A stretch of DNA of 64,000 nt. Origin: Tetmemena sp. SeJ-2015. Taxonomy: Eukaryota; Ciliophora; Spirotrichea; Sporadotrichida; Oxytrichidae. Each line of letters begins with the position of its first letter. The first letter of the stretch is position 1. The notes beneath the pieces were generated by a model. It worked only from the letters and a program-made list of their open reading frames with translations. It ran no database searches and was not told the DNA's origin. A program made the translations under genes and the position numbers. Positions 1 to 10,670 of the stretch are shown piece after piece. The stretch is taken from contig JAJKFJ010022615.1 of assembly GCA_027382625.1 (NCBI GenBank), positions 1 to 64,000 of the forward strand. Reading direction: 5' to 3'.

Positions 1-895
1 CCTCTTTTGAAAGTGCTCTCTTATAATTGCTTTTCACTCTTGAAAACACCACCTCAATGGGGTTGAAGCACGAGGAATACGGGGCATTGAAGATAAGTTC
101 TATGTCTTACTCAGAGCAAGCCTGTGCGACCGAACGAGAATGATGAGCTCTGAGGTTGTCAAGGAACACCTAAAGCCTTTCTTGTGGATGGCGCTCCCTA
201 AGCTGCCTAAGCGCATTCGCGATGGTTTCTATGGAGATCGACATCTAGCGTAGAGCAAATCCTTCCAAGCCTGCTTGTGAGCTTATCATGACGAGAGCAG
301 CCATGGTGTCAAGCTTAATCCCCTCCTTGAGAAGCACTTAATTCTGGTAAGGCTTAGCCCAAGACCTTATGGTTGCATGATACGGCTTAAATATTGTCTC
401 ATCGAGGTAGACGATGTAAGCCTTTTCGTTGCTGCTAGCGAGCATTCTTCTGTACGCAAGCTTGCGTCCTCAGTATTTCCCCCTCTTCGCTGACTCAAGG
501 TGTCACCCTTGTAACCCTTGAACCTTATGATGCATGCGATAGATACTTCTCAGTGAGCCTTTGCAAAGTTTAACTTCCGGGTGCTGGCAATGGAACACGA
601 GGCATCACTGAGAAAGAGAGAGATGCTTCTGCTAAGCCAGAGTGTGGTCATTGAGAAGGTAGCACAAGTGCTCGAAGGTCAATGGTGACCTAGACTTTGG
701 TCCCAGGCTGTGCTCCATCGTGAGTGAGAGAGCTCTCCTGCAAGCTTTCTAAATGGGAAACACTCCGACTCCAATAAAAGCACTGATTTCTGAGTAGGAG
801 CAATAGACTAAGCTTTCAGCTGTCGGCTTTAAAGTTCTGAACCTGAGTAAGACTATGAGCTAGAATAGTTCTGGCGTCACTGTATGCTTTCTCAT
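1..895 (-). mobile_element. DDE-type (Tc1/mariner-IS630-like) transposase, 3' truncated, decayed
   Basis: Read on the minus strand from an ATG at 895 with UAA/UAG as Gln, this encodes a helix-turn-helix-like stretch (EVKLCKGSLRSIYRMHHK, about 520-600) and then a DDE_3 catalytic core. The first Asp is in VYLDETIF (about 390-410), the second in VFLDNLRAHHS (about 140-170), and the Glu in NAPYSSCFNPIE (about 45-80). This is the DDE layout of Tc1/mariner and of the TBE transposons of hypotrich ciliates; assignment to TBE is an inference. The frame is broken by UGA codons at 605-607, 503-505 and 470-472, with a frame change near 500. The C-terminus lies beyond the window. Either this is a dead copy or some breaks are sequence errors. 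No terminal repeat was seen at the upstream end. Confidence 0.8.
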
Positions 896-1263
896 CGCTA
901 ATATAATATAGACTTGGGCTATAGATTATTCTTTCTTTACCCTTTATCTTCTCAAATCCTTCTTGAATGGAAGATTAATGCTTTTAGTCGGTAATGGAAA
1001 GAATATAATTAGGTTTTTTATAATTTATATTCTAACCTCAATAGATTTATATTACAACAATGATTGGAAATGAAAAAAGCAATACCAACAACTATATCCT
1101 TATTCATTTACAAGATTTGAGAATAAAAAGGTCTAAAATACCTCTTAGAGGCTATTTACTTTTATAAGTATATATATGTTTAGAAGTATCTTTCTAAAGA
1201 TATGCAGAAATTTAGGTTAAAAATTAGATAAATTTTAACCTAATTTAACTTTTATATACAAAA
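896..1263. other. AT-rich spacer
   Basis: AT-rich sequence between the transposase start and the first recognisable exon of the Cadg-type gene. I see no open frame with conserved content here. The 5' exons expected for copy A, by comparison with copy B, are absent. Confidence 0.5.
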
Positions 1264-1762
1264 ATGTCAATAATTACATTTAGGACAAGACACATTTAAA
1301 GTTAGACACTACTGCTTTTTCATCAGCGACTATCCTGGATCTAAAACTCAAGATAAATTATATTTCCTCAGCCATCTAAGACTGGTATAACTTAACTATA
1401 GACATTAGAAATCTACTACTGATCCTGGGAGTGGTGGTGGAGACGATCCAGATGGATCATTATCAAACTTTGATTTTTTAAAAAACTCAGGCCCTCCCTC
1501 TTTTATAATTCCACTCTCTGATCTTATTGTTGTTCAAAATGAGGAATTGCAATTTGATTTTCCAGAAGTTATTGATCCTGATGGAGACGGCTTCAAATTT
1601 TAGAAGATAGACTGCAAGGATGCGAGCACTTTTGTAACACGAAGTGGAGAAAATTAATTAGAAATATCTCCAACTACCAAATAAATAGGTAAGAATAGCT
1701 AAGTTTAATTTTATTTCAGGGAAATACTAGTGCAAAATAACACTCCTCGATACTAATTATTG
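1264..1762 (+). pseudogene. Cadg-type membrane protein, copy A, internal exon (part 1)
   Basis: This segment matches copy B at about 16545-17043 almost codon for codon. It encodes a cadherin-like beta domain ending in FPEVIDPDGDGFKFQK, which resembles the dystroglycan-type cadherin (Cadg) repeat, followed by IDCKDAS. A GT..AG intron (1687-1722) sits at the same place as in copy B (16970-17003), after which the exon resumes with GKYQCKITL. Compared with copy B there is a one-base frame slip after the DIR motif near 1410. Similarity stops at about 1762, where 6.3 kb of unrelated DNA begins; it resumes near 8090. No upstream exon equivalent to 12496-16500 is present, so copy A is a 5'-truncated duplicate or has its other parts elsewhere. 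Confidence 0.7.
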
Positions 1763-2600
1763 TAGAAATCAGAATGAAATGTAAAATTGAATTAATCGAA
1801 TTAAATTTACAATTTAATTCCGGAAATTTTTTAACCCCAAATTAATATTACATCCCGCGGCTGTTTCAAACTATGATCAACTATTATTATATTCTACGAT
1901 CTACATAATTAAAAATTTAGGTTTAAATATACCAAAAATTGGGGGAATAAAAAAGTTTTTCCCAAGTTATGGAAAATAAATAAGAGGATTTTGGGAAAAA
2001 AAAATTAAAGAATTATTTGACCCAAAAAAAAACCCCAAAATCTTTTTTTTTGTTCAGAGTTTGAAAATATACACTAAATTTCTTTTACTTAGATAATCTA
2101 TGTTTAGGTATGCAGGTTTTGACTAAGAAGAATAGAAGATTGATCACACGGCTATAGGAGAGTCTGCACCCCAATTTTTTATGTCCTCCAAAGTCTTAAA
2201 CTCTCCTAGTATCGCACCCCGGATCTCTCCGACCTTTTCACAAGTGCAGCCCAAAAATTGAATTCAGATGTATATTCTTTTCTGCACTTCTGACCTTCAT
2301 TTTTGGCTCTTCAATGTGAGAACAGCACATTTGGGTTAAGCCCTGGGAGTATTCCATTTTGAAGAAAGGCACTGCTTTGAATTTCTTTACTGTCTAGCAT
2401 TTGATATTTTGAATGAGCGTTGTCCCTAGTTCATATTTTTTTTCTGAAAACTCTTTGTGTGGCACATAGCGCAGAGTCTGATAGATAAAGTTCTCAAAGT
2501 TTTTTTTAATGAAACTCAAACTTCTAGGTAAATGTGGATAAAAGGTGGAGTAGAAATATTTATATAAATTAGTTCAAACTTTATTCAACAAGCATTTAAC
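1763..2600. other. Inserted AT-rich sequence in copy A
   Basis: Start of the DNA that splits copy A. Parts of it (about 1790-2640) recur in inverted, badly eroded form at 6200-7040. Homopolymer-rich stretches at 1950-2060 suggest uncertain base calls. One C4A4-like run near 2030 is too short to call telomeric. I recognise no gene. Confidence 0.5.
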
Positions 2601-3809
2601 TCAAAATTCAGAAAATTTTTTTTTTACTCTCAAGACATAATTGAGTATGAAGCTATAGTCCCTCTCTATCCCTTTTGAATTCTTCACAGGTCGTTTGTGA
2701 TGGATGAAACAGAGAACAGTGCCATCTTCTACCTTCACTTCTACGAATGGATCGTATTTCGTTTCAAGATTCATAAATATCTTTACTTAATTTTTAAATC
2801 CAAATTATACATTCCGTTATTGTCAGACAATGCTTTTAAGTAGACCTCAATGCGACCGTCAGTGCAATTCGTCGTACCTGCATTTATTAAGCTATATTTT
2901 ATAAGTGTATCTTGAATTAATAATATGATTGGCTCCTGAAGCAGAAGAAATTCCAAATATCTACTCGAAATTTTGATCTTAAGAATTTTGTCTCTGAGTA
3001 TATCTTGCCTATTATGAATGCTCTGAAGTGAGTTAATTGATGTCATTCATTGAAGGGAAAGTAGAGACAGAAGCTGATTTTCCATGAGATTATGTTTAAA
3101 AATCCGCAACCTCATCACTAAAAATGTAAACAGTAAGGAGACACTCCTTATTAAAATATCAAAAAGAAAAATGAAACTTATCTAAGTTCAAATGTACAAT
3201 AAAAATTAAGCAACTTATGTACTTAAGAAACTCGAAGACTTTTAAAGCTTCCTCAAATTACTTTTTGCCTATCAGAATGGTGTTGTTTGTCAGAGTAGCT
3301 TAGAAATTTTCGCAATAAAAATGCCTTAGTACCTATCTAAAGTCTTCATCCTCAGTTACAAGCTCCAAGCTAAATAGTACTGGTGGACCCTCAGGCCAAG
3401 GGTTTGGCATTCTAATATCAATTTGGTTGATTTGGTTGAGTTAGATCTGAACATCTTGAGATTGATTGCCCTGAGAATAGGTGTCCGCAAGCAGAATTAG
3501 AATGTCATCTGTTAACTTTTGAGCAATTTCTCTTATTTCAACAGCAGGACTATGATGTATGAGGTTTAAGATGCCAATTTGGAACCAAGATTAAGTAGCA
3601 AGTCTTTTCATCGCACCTTCAGCTTCGATGATGTGCCCAATGATATGTTTTTTGATGTGCTCAGAAATAGTAGTCCCTCTTTGGTTTAATCTTTCCAAAT
3701 TAGTAAATAAAGCTTCCAATTTATAGTGCAACTTTTTAGTCTCCTCACCAATCTATGAAGAGATAGTTACGAGCTCATAAAGTTTTCCAACAATATCAAA
3801 CACTACCAT
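2601..3809 (-). CDS. Unrecognised helical protein, multi-exon
   Basis: From ATG at 3809 (minus) an open frame using UAA/UAG as Gln runs for about 215 codons (MVVFDIVGKLYELVTISSQ...), predicted mostly alpha-helical. It includes GTTISEHIKKHIIGHIIEAE and the proline patch MPNPWPEGPPVLF, then GKKQFEEALKVFEFLK, which resembles a TPR helix. It meets UGA near 3165. A second open stretch (2783-3046: SLQSIHNRQDILRDKILKIK...) and a third (2601-2775, ending VKKKFSEF then UGA) follow on the same strand and are probably later exons. The joins are not proven, because splice or IES borders could not be fixed. It diverges from the gene at 3981 across a 170-bp shared upstream region. Function unknown. Confidence 0.5.
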
Positions 3810-3980
3810 TTCGCAAATATCTTGTAGTGAAGTAAAACTTTAGTAATATATTTTAAAGTCTAGTTTAATTTATATAAATACCAAAAGTCTGAGGCAACTA
3901 ACTCTTTTAAATTAATAACCCTGCTCTCACCACAAAACACGTAATTCTCCTCTCTTAGAAAAATAATAAATTTAACTAAA

Positions 3981-4445
3981 ATGCAACCAGAGCAGACTCT
4001 ATCAGAATCTATTTAAGATCAGTTCAAGGTCGGACTCTCCTTAAAAGAGCAGGTATCAATTGAGCATTATAATAATTTCTTCTTCTCTAGGCTAAGAATG
4101 TTGATGCACCTAAGAAATTCGACAAGGTGCAGCAATTTGTGAAGAAGAAAGTTGCAAACCCAGAGCAGCAAGAGCAGTTCCTGATCCCCATTTACAATGA
4201 AATTGGAATCTTGTGTAACATCCTCTCCATGGCTCATCTCCAAAAAGAGGACCACAAGCTGTGCTAGGAGTTGCTAAAAAAAGGCGGAGCTCTTCACGGA
4301 GCACAATGATCGAATCAGAGCCCTCACCTATAATAGCTATGCCTGCTTCTTCCGCAAGACCAATAAACTCAGAAACGCTTTGCAATACTTGGAGATGGCT
4401 TTGGATTTAGAGTACTCTCAAATTAATCTCTCCAGTGAACTCTCA
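3981..4445 (+). CDS. TPR-like protein, 5' part only, runs into corrupted sequence
   Basis: ATG at 3981 opens MQPEQTLSESIQDQFKVGLS. A 38-bp intron (4053-4090, GTATC..CTAG) joins KEQ to AKNVDAPKKFDKVQQFVKKK, and the frame continues through LIPIYNEIGILCNILSMAHL. At an A7 run (4276-4282) the frame slips by one. Reading six A's gives ALTYNSYACFFRKTNKL followed by RNALQYLEMALDLEYSQINL, which fits a TPR helix pair, so the extra A is probably a sequence error. The gene ends abruptly at about 4445, where clean sequence turns into the low-fidelity inverted block. Its 3' half is missing from the window. It shares a short divergent promoter region with the minus-strand gene starting at 3809. Confidence 0.6.
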
Positions 4446-7120
4446 GTCGGGGGTCTTAAAAATTTGCAACCCCGCGAGATAAACTAGCACTGATTGAAAA
4501 AGCGCCCCCAATGTTTGCTGCTTATATTATTTAAACTGTGGGAACAAGAAGTGAGTGAAAATGCTGCTTTTTTGTGTTTTATTTTTAATTGAAGTTCTTA
4601 GTCGCTTGCCCTCTTTCCCCCGTAAATTAAAGTTGGTTTCTTGGAGATGGGAAAAGGGAGGAACCCGGTTAATTTTTCGGTATATTTGTTTATATTCAGG
4701 TTCAAATTTACTGAAGTCCAATTTTTTGCCCATTTTCTGTTAAAAAATTTTTAGGGATTTTTTAAATTTAAAGGGTTTAAATTTTTTTTTGAAAAAAAAG
4801 GGGTGGAATAACCCTTTTATTTTAGCTGCCCCCCCTATACTGCTTTTCGCCCCTCCCCATCAGTTTCCTTTTGTAGAGGGTTTGGGCCTTAATAGGGTAG
4901 CCCAAAAAAAAGAAGGGGAAAAGGGGTTAGGTTCAAACTTTTAAACATTTACATTTTTGATTTTTTTTTCTTTGGGAAGGAATCAATCTTTAAAATAAAG
5001 AACCCTTTTGAAAATGCTTTTTTCTTTCCTTTTTTTAGGAATTTCCCAAATTTAAGATTGGAGTCCCAAATTCTCGTTCAGGAGAGCTAAACCTTTTTAT
5101 CGGGGTTTGGGGCTATTCAACCCGGGGCGTTTGAGATTAATGGAGTCTTTTTTTAAAAAGGGAAAGAACAATGAAAGGGGTATACTCCCGGGAAATATTT
5201 TGGGTTAACCCCCAAATTTTTCTAAAAATTTTTGGGGGCCTATAGTAAATTGATTGGAAAATCTTTTTTTGGAAAAAATCTAAGGGCCAAAAATTTTTTC
5301 CTTTTTCTTACCCTTTCATAATTTTTTTAGATGTTGATTCTTTTATTTTAAAATTCATTTTAAACTTGTATGGAAATTTGGAATGGAAAAAAATTAAACA
5401 AATTGGGGAATTTTAATAAAATGGGCTTTTTTAAGCAAAGGGGGAAATGAATCAAAAAGGGAAAATTTAAATCTAATTCACTTAAACCAAAACCCTTTTT
5501 TTTGAATTAAAAGAATAAACCCCCTTTCCCCTTTTGCACTTTCTTTATTTTTTATCTTTTCTTACTTTTAAAAGGGGTTTTAACAGTGCAGTTTGATTAA
5601 AATCCATTGCTTTCTGGGAAATAATTTAACCCAAAGTTCTCTTATTAAAAAAAATAATTATACCTTTTAAGAAAAAATTTGGGTAGAATCTTTAAAAAAT
5701 TGCCCCTTTTTTCATTGAAAATGGATCTTATATTTGGGTTAGCCCGAGGACCCCCCGAACTTTAAGTTTAAAAATTCTTTAGGATTCTGGTTTGGGGGTG
5801 AATCTTTGGAATTTTCAGAGACGCAAACTAGGATTCCCGATTTTTTATAAATTCAAGCCTTTTTTAAAATTTTGCCACGTTAGTCTAAAATCCTTATTAT
5901 CAAGGGAAAAACTTTTGCTTTAAAACTTAAGGGCTTTGTTTCTCTCTTTAACCCCCCAATTGCCTTTTCCCTTTCTTAAACCCGTGCAAATTTGGCCCAC
6001 CTTTTTCTTTTTATTAGGCCAATTCCCAAAAGAATGTTTTTCTGCTTAAGTTAAAATTCCCAGCTTATTCAGGTATTCTTTACCTTTTTATTTTAATAAT
6101 TCCTTTTTTTAACCTTCATCTTAGTTTTCTTCTGTTTAATTGGTAAAGCCCGGGCCCTTTGAAATTACCCCTAAAAATGTTCTGATAGTTTTATATGGTT
6201 TCCCCTTTCTTCTATTTCCCCAAATTTCCTAGAAGTTTTGTTTTATTAAAAAAAACTTTTATAAATTTTTCTATTCAGACTTGCCCCTATTGGCCGACTG
6301 ACAAAGAGAAAGGGAAAAAAAAGGGTAGTGGGAATGATGAACAAACAGTCGTTCATAAAAATAGAGATGCTTTAAAAGAGTGAGGAAATTCAAAGCAGTG
6401 CTTTCTTCAATGCAGGGGAAAACTCGCCAGGTGAATCCAAGAGTCGCGTTTTCACAAAGTGAAGAGACATTTAAAGGCCCGCAAGTGCAAGAACAATAAA
6501 AAACAAACTAATTCAATTTTTAGGCTGCAGCTTGTGAAAAAAGGGCGGAGAGATTTAAAGGGAAATTGGAAACTTTAGAATTGGGGAAAAGGCTGCAGGG
6601 CTTGCTCTTTTTGAGCGCGTGTGATAAAACTCTTATTCCTTTTTTAAATTTGAAAACCCTGCCATGCCCAAGAAAAAATATATTAAGTTTAAAAAATTTA
6701 GTTTTTATATTTTCCCAAAACCCCCTGAAAAGAAAAGAAAGTTATTGGGTTTTTTCCCTTTGGGTAAAAAATTAATTATTTTTAGTTATTTCGCGAAATC
6801 GTCTTTTTTATTTTCCCCTAACTTTGGGAAAAAATTTTTAAATTCCTCCAATTTATGATTTTAAATTTAAAAAAACGCCCAATTTGTATTATGTGAGATC
6901 TTTGAATATAAAATTTAATATGGGTTTATCATAGTTTGAGTAAGCAGCCGGGTATGTATATATTAATTTGGGGAAAAAAAATTTTTCCGGAAATTTAAAA
7001 TTTTCATTTTAAATTTTGATTTTAAAATTTAAAACCCCCAAAAAAGGGAAAATTTTTCAAATAAAAGTTTAAAAAAAGAATGAAAAATTTTAAAAATGAA
7101 ATACTGCAAATTATTTAGGA
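4446..7120. repeat. Low-fidelity inverted copy of about 1790-4310
   Basis: The base texture changes abruptly, with runs of A, T, G and C of 5-9 bases throughout. Read in reverse complement, 6860-7040 matches 1790-1950, 6380-6560 matches 2220-2385, and 6240-6380 matches 2385-2515. A weaker match links 4641 with 4240. All carry many insertions and deletions, and the order is collinear, so the block is an inverted copy with a turning point near 4445. The error pattern resembles unpolished long-read consensus rather than biological decay. Short open frames inside it should be ignored. Confidence 0.75.
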
Positions 7121-8090
7121 CAAAAAAAGAAAGAAAATTTCAGAATTTGAAGGGGTTTTTTTACGTGAAAATACATGATTTATACAGTTTTTAACAAGAG
7201 AGAGTCTTTTTTTGCGTGTCATTAGCGTTTTCTACCCAATTTTACGTATTTCGTCTCTGCTCAGCTTTTTTTTTTCAAGAATTCAATTTTTTCATCCCCA
7301 AACTTTTCCCAGTATATAGTTGGGGGTTACTCTCAATGTAGTGCTTTCTCTTACATTTGATGATTTTGGTTGGGGGTTTTTTGGGGAAAGTGAGGGGGTT
7401 TTTCTTTCTTGCTCTGAAATGACACTTTATAGTCAGGCTTGTAGATTGGCTTCCTCCATTAATAATTGCTAAAATGGAAATGATTAATGAAAACTTAATT
7501 TACTTTTCACTCTAGACTAATAAATTAATTAAGAATTCTTAAAACACTTAATGTTTTAATGCAAACTGTCTTAATTCTCATCTTAAATAATTTCTCTACT
7601 AAAGAATCAGTGTTTCACTAATCTTAATTAATCTCAAAATAGTCTTAATTAAAGTTTGCTAATTCTTAATTAATTTATTAGTCTAGAGTGAAAAGTAAAT
7701 TAAGTTTTCATTAATCATTTCCATTTTAGCAATTATTAATGGAGTAAGCCAATCTACAAACCTGACTATAAAGTGTCATTTCAGAGCAAGAACAGAGTAA
7801 ACCTCCTCACTTTCCCAATGAAACTAACGCAAAATGGCATCAGAATGCTGAAGAGAGAAGCAGCTACATTGAGAGTAACTCCAACTATGATATCTCGGAA
7901 AGATGAGACTGAAGACATGAATTCTTGAGAAGAGAAAATGCTGAGCAGAGACGAAATGCACGTAAAACTTGAGGTAGACAACGCTAATGAGGCACGCAAA
8001 ACAATGACTCTCTGGCTTGTTCAAACTGTATAAATCATGTATTTTGCACGTAAATAAATACTCCTTCAAATTCTGCAATTTCATCTTTAC
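7120..8090. mobile_element. Palindromic element, copy 1 (inside Cadg-type gene copy A)
   Basis: The arms are inverted repeats. 7380-7540 pairs closely with 7661-7820, and the pairing continues outward to about 7120 and 8090, although the left arm there is eroded by low-quality bases. The loop is about 7545-7655. The right arm, read outward, encodes NETNAKWHQNAEERSSYI and later ISRKDETEDM, interrupted by UGA or a frame change. It ends in TTCATCTTTA at 8080-8089, where copy A resumes. The core at 7644-7673 and the end motif are shared with the element at 62079-62994. This is probably a foldback or IES-type element; its coding content is not recognised. Confidence 0.65.
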
Positions 8091-10670
8091 TTCAGATATT
8101 TTGAAAGCCAGTCTCTCGGTTAATAAATTTGGAGAAGCCACAATTAAGTTCAATATGCAAGTAGACTTCACTAAGACTTGTACAAATCTAGATTCAAAAG
8201 ATATTCTTTTATAAATCAAATCTTAGAAGGATGAAGGCTTAGATTTTTAATGGGCAGTTGTAAAATGCTATTATACGTTCAGCCCCAATTTTTCACTACC
8301 AGCTAGGAAGCCAGCTTGCCCAGTAAGTAGCCATTGCTTTTCGTCTTTTTACTGAACTTTAGAGAAATGGCATTAAATTCATCCATGATTGGCAAGTTGC
8401 AGTCCATAAATTTCCCTAAAATTGTAGGATTTAATAAAATAAAATTACCTTTTTTTGACATTTTTCTAGCAATACTCGGCCGACAAGAAGCGCTTACAGT
8501 ACCAAGTTTTAACCCAGATGGCAAGTACTTCGTCCTCATTCGTCTAGGCCTTATAGAAGGAGACTGAAAAGCTTTTGAAAAATTAGGAATGAACGATAAT
8601 ATTTACAAAGTATAAGTATTCGATTAGAATTTAAAGATCCTACTATGATTTCATTTAAGAGAAAAGAATACTTACAAGTCATATTCATAAAAAATGGCAT
8701 CATAAGAGAATTTTATAGACGGATGCCCATTTCACTCAACTACACTTGCTAGAGCTAGATACCCTCATAAATTGATACAGAAAGTAATTATTCTTATTAT
8801 ATATTTTGATATATTAGGCTTATTGTACAAAAGTCGAGGTGTGTTGGCAGTGGGCAAAACAGCAATGAATACTCTTGTGATAGGAAACTTTATTCTCAAT
8901 CTCTTGATGTAAAAAGAATTTTCTAATCTAATTTAGGTCTCAAAGTTTATCTTACATGTGGGGAATGATAAATACATTACAGTTAATACTCATAATGCCT
9001 TTATTCGAGATAGACTTTCCTTCAAACGCAATATTCTTTTATAGTTTCTTGGTATCTGTGAGCTCATTCGATATTTTACCTACTGATTAAATTAACAAAG
9101 CAACTTTCGGAATATAAGAATCGTCTGGAGATTAAGATAGTGAGGTTCAGTAAAGTTTTAGCTCAAATTTTGAGGATATGGATATCTTTTGAACTCTATT
9201 TCAGAATTTTTTATTTCAAACTTGACTTTTATATGCTATGGATCTTTTGATATAATTTAAAACTTGGGAAGCATGTTTTACTTTTATCTAGCTATTGTTG
9301 GTATTTATACGCTTATACTTTTCACGAAGCTGCTTTAACTGAGAAAAATTTACGAATGGTTAAAAAAGAAGTTTCTTTTTAATACACTTCTTAGATTTTT
9401 TCTAGAAGGGTACTTGCAAATAGCAATCTCTTGCATGATTAGCTTTAACCAAGTTTACAATTGGATTTTTTTTATTTTAAAAGTTGATTTCAGTAATGGA
9501 GAAAAGAAATTTGCAACTCTCAACAGTTCAATAATGCTGACTTTCCTTATATTATACCCTATCATAATTGCCATTGTGACTATAAAGAACAAAGGAAAAG
9601 CCAATTAAGAAGTAATGAAACAAAGAATTGGTAGCCTTTTTGAGGGATTAGATATCACAAAGAAGTGGGCTATAGTATACAATTGCCTATTTACTTTAAG
9701 AAGACTGCTTACAGCTTCAATATGCTTCTTCCTTGTTTCTTTTCAAGTGTTTTAGATTTAGCTATTTGTGATAGTGAATTAATTGTGGATGACTTACTGT
9801 TTACATGTGCGTCCCCTTGAATTTAAGAAGCAAAATAACTTGGAGATTTTTAATGAAATATGTTTGACCGTGGTTAGCTACAGTATGTTTTGTTTTACAT
9901 CGTTAATTGAGGATCCCTAGGTTTCTATTGCTATTGGATATTTAATGATCGCTACTACTTGCTTTAATTTGCTCGCAAATATGGTTGTCATTCTTCATTC
10001 TTCTTATCCCTCATTCAAAAAAGCTATCAATAATTTATATCGAAAAATAAAATTTGCCAGCAATACGAAGTCTTATTAACTTGAAATTAAGCAAAGCAAA
10101 GGACTTAAAATTTTAGTAGAGAGTAAATTTAAAACGAAGACAGAAAGTAGATAACTTTCTAAAGATTCGTAATACTAAGATTTTTAAAATTCTCAAGAAA
10201 TCGGCGAACATTTTTATGATTAGAGCAGCAAATCTGTAAACTCTTAATATATTCTTCCAAGTTATGATGCAACCTTATGCAATATTCTAAATTCAGAATG
10301 GGATACTAAAGAATCTTAATTAACAGATACAGTCAATCACTTAACCGAGAATGAGAATCTTTCTAAATTTTATGAGTAATCAAATAGAATCAGATTGAAT
10401 TTTAAAAATCCTTAATTAAAGGCAAAAGTGAATTCTCGAATAAAAAACGCTGGTAATATATTTCCCACAGAAAACAGTGATTCTATACTTAATGCCGATG
10501 CATCTTATAATCTTTAAAATGAAGAAGTTGACTATGCAAACGATAAAATGAAAGGATTTTACGATCTTAATTAGAAAGATCAACCCTAAATAAATTAGAT
10601 CCTGCAAAAGATTAACAATGTTGCATATTAGGTTAAAATACCTTAAAAAAGCAAGACTCAACCATAATGA
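8090..10670 (+). CDS. Cadg-type membrane protein, copy A, C-terminal part
   Basis: Resumes the frame that copy B carries from 17150. A beta-rich stretch (KASLSVNKFGEATIKFNMQ) is followed by several hydrophobic helices with the signature LSYMWGMINT-like segment (about 8945-8990) and EIDFPSNAIFFYSF. A C-terminal membrane bundle follows, with GYLMIATTCFNLLANMVVIL at about 9940-9995, then a charged, Gln/Asn-rich cytoplasmic tail of about 220 codons read without interruption to UGA at 10668-10670. At least one intron lies near 8910-8937. The frame between about 9170 and 9250 needs an unplaced intron or IES. Large proteins of this form, with an N-terminal propeller-like region, Cadg domains and C-terminal membrane helices, are abundant in hypotrich ciliates. 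Their function is not established; a surface role is an inference. Confidence 0.65.

Noticed and set aside
1..895. UGA as cysteine (Euplotes-like code), prompted by in-frame UGAs in the transposase
   Set aside because: The P4-ATPase, hydrolase, TFIIE beta and first DHHC genes contain no UGA inside conserved cores, each ends at UGA, and they need UAA/UAG as Gln.
2015..2045. C4A4-like run that could be a hypotrich telomere repeat
   Set aside because: Only about one and a half irregular units (CCCAAAAAAAAACCCCAAAA), in a homopolymer-rich patch of doubtful quality; not a telomere or telomere-bearing element end.
4527..6858. Several open frames of 60-90 codons on both strands
   Set aside because: They lie in the low-fidelity inverted block, are Lys/Phe/Pro homopolymer artefacts, and have no conserved content.
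7824..8219. 131-codon minus-strand open frame
   Set aside because: It is antisense to the palindrome arm and to the conserved Cadg reading (KASLSVNKFGEATIKFNMQ) on the plus strand.
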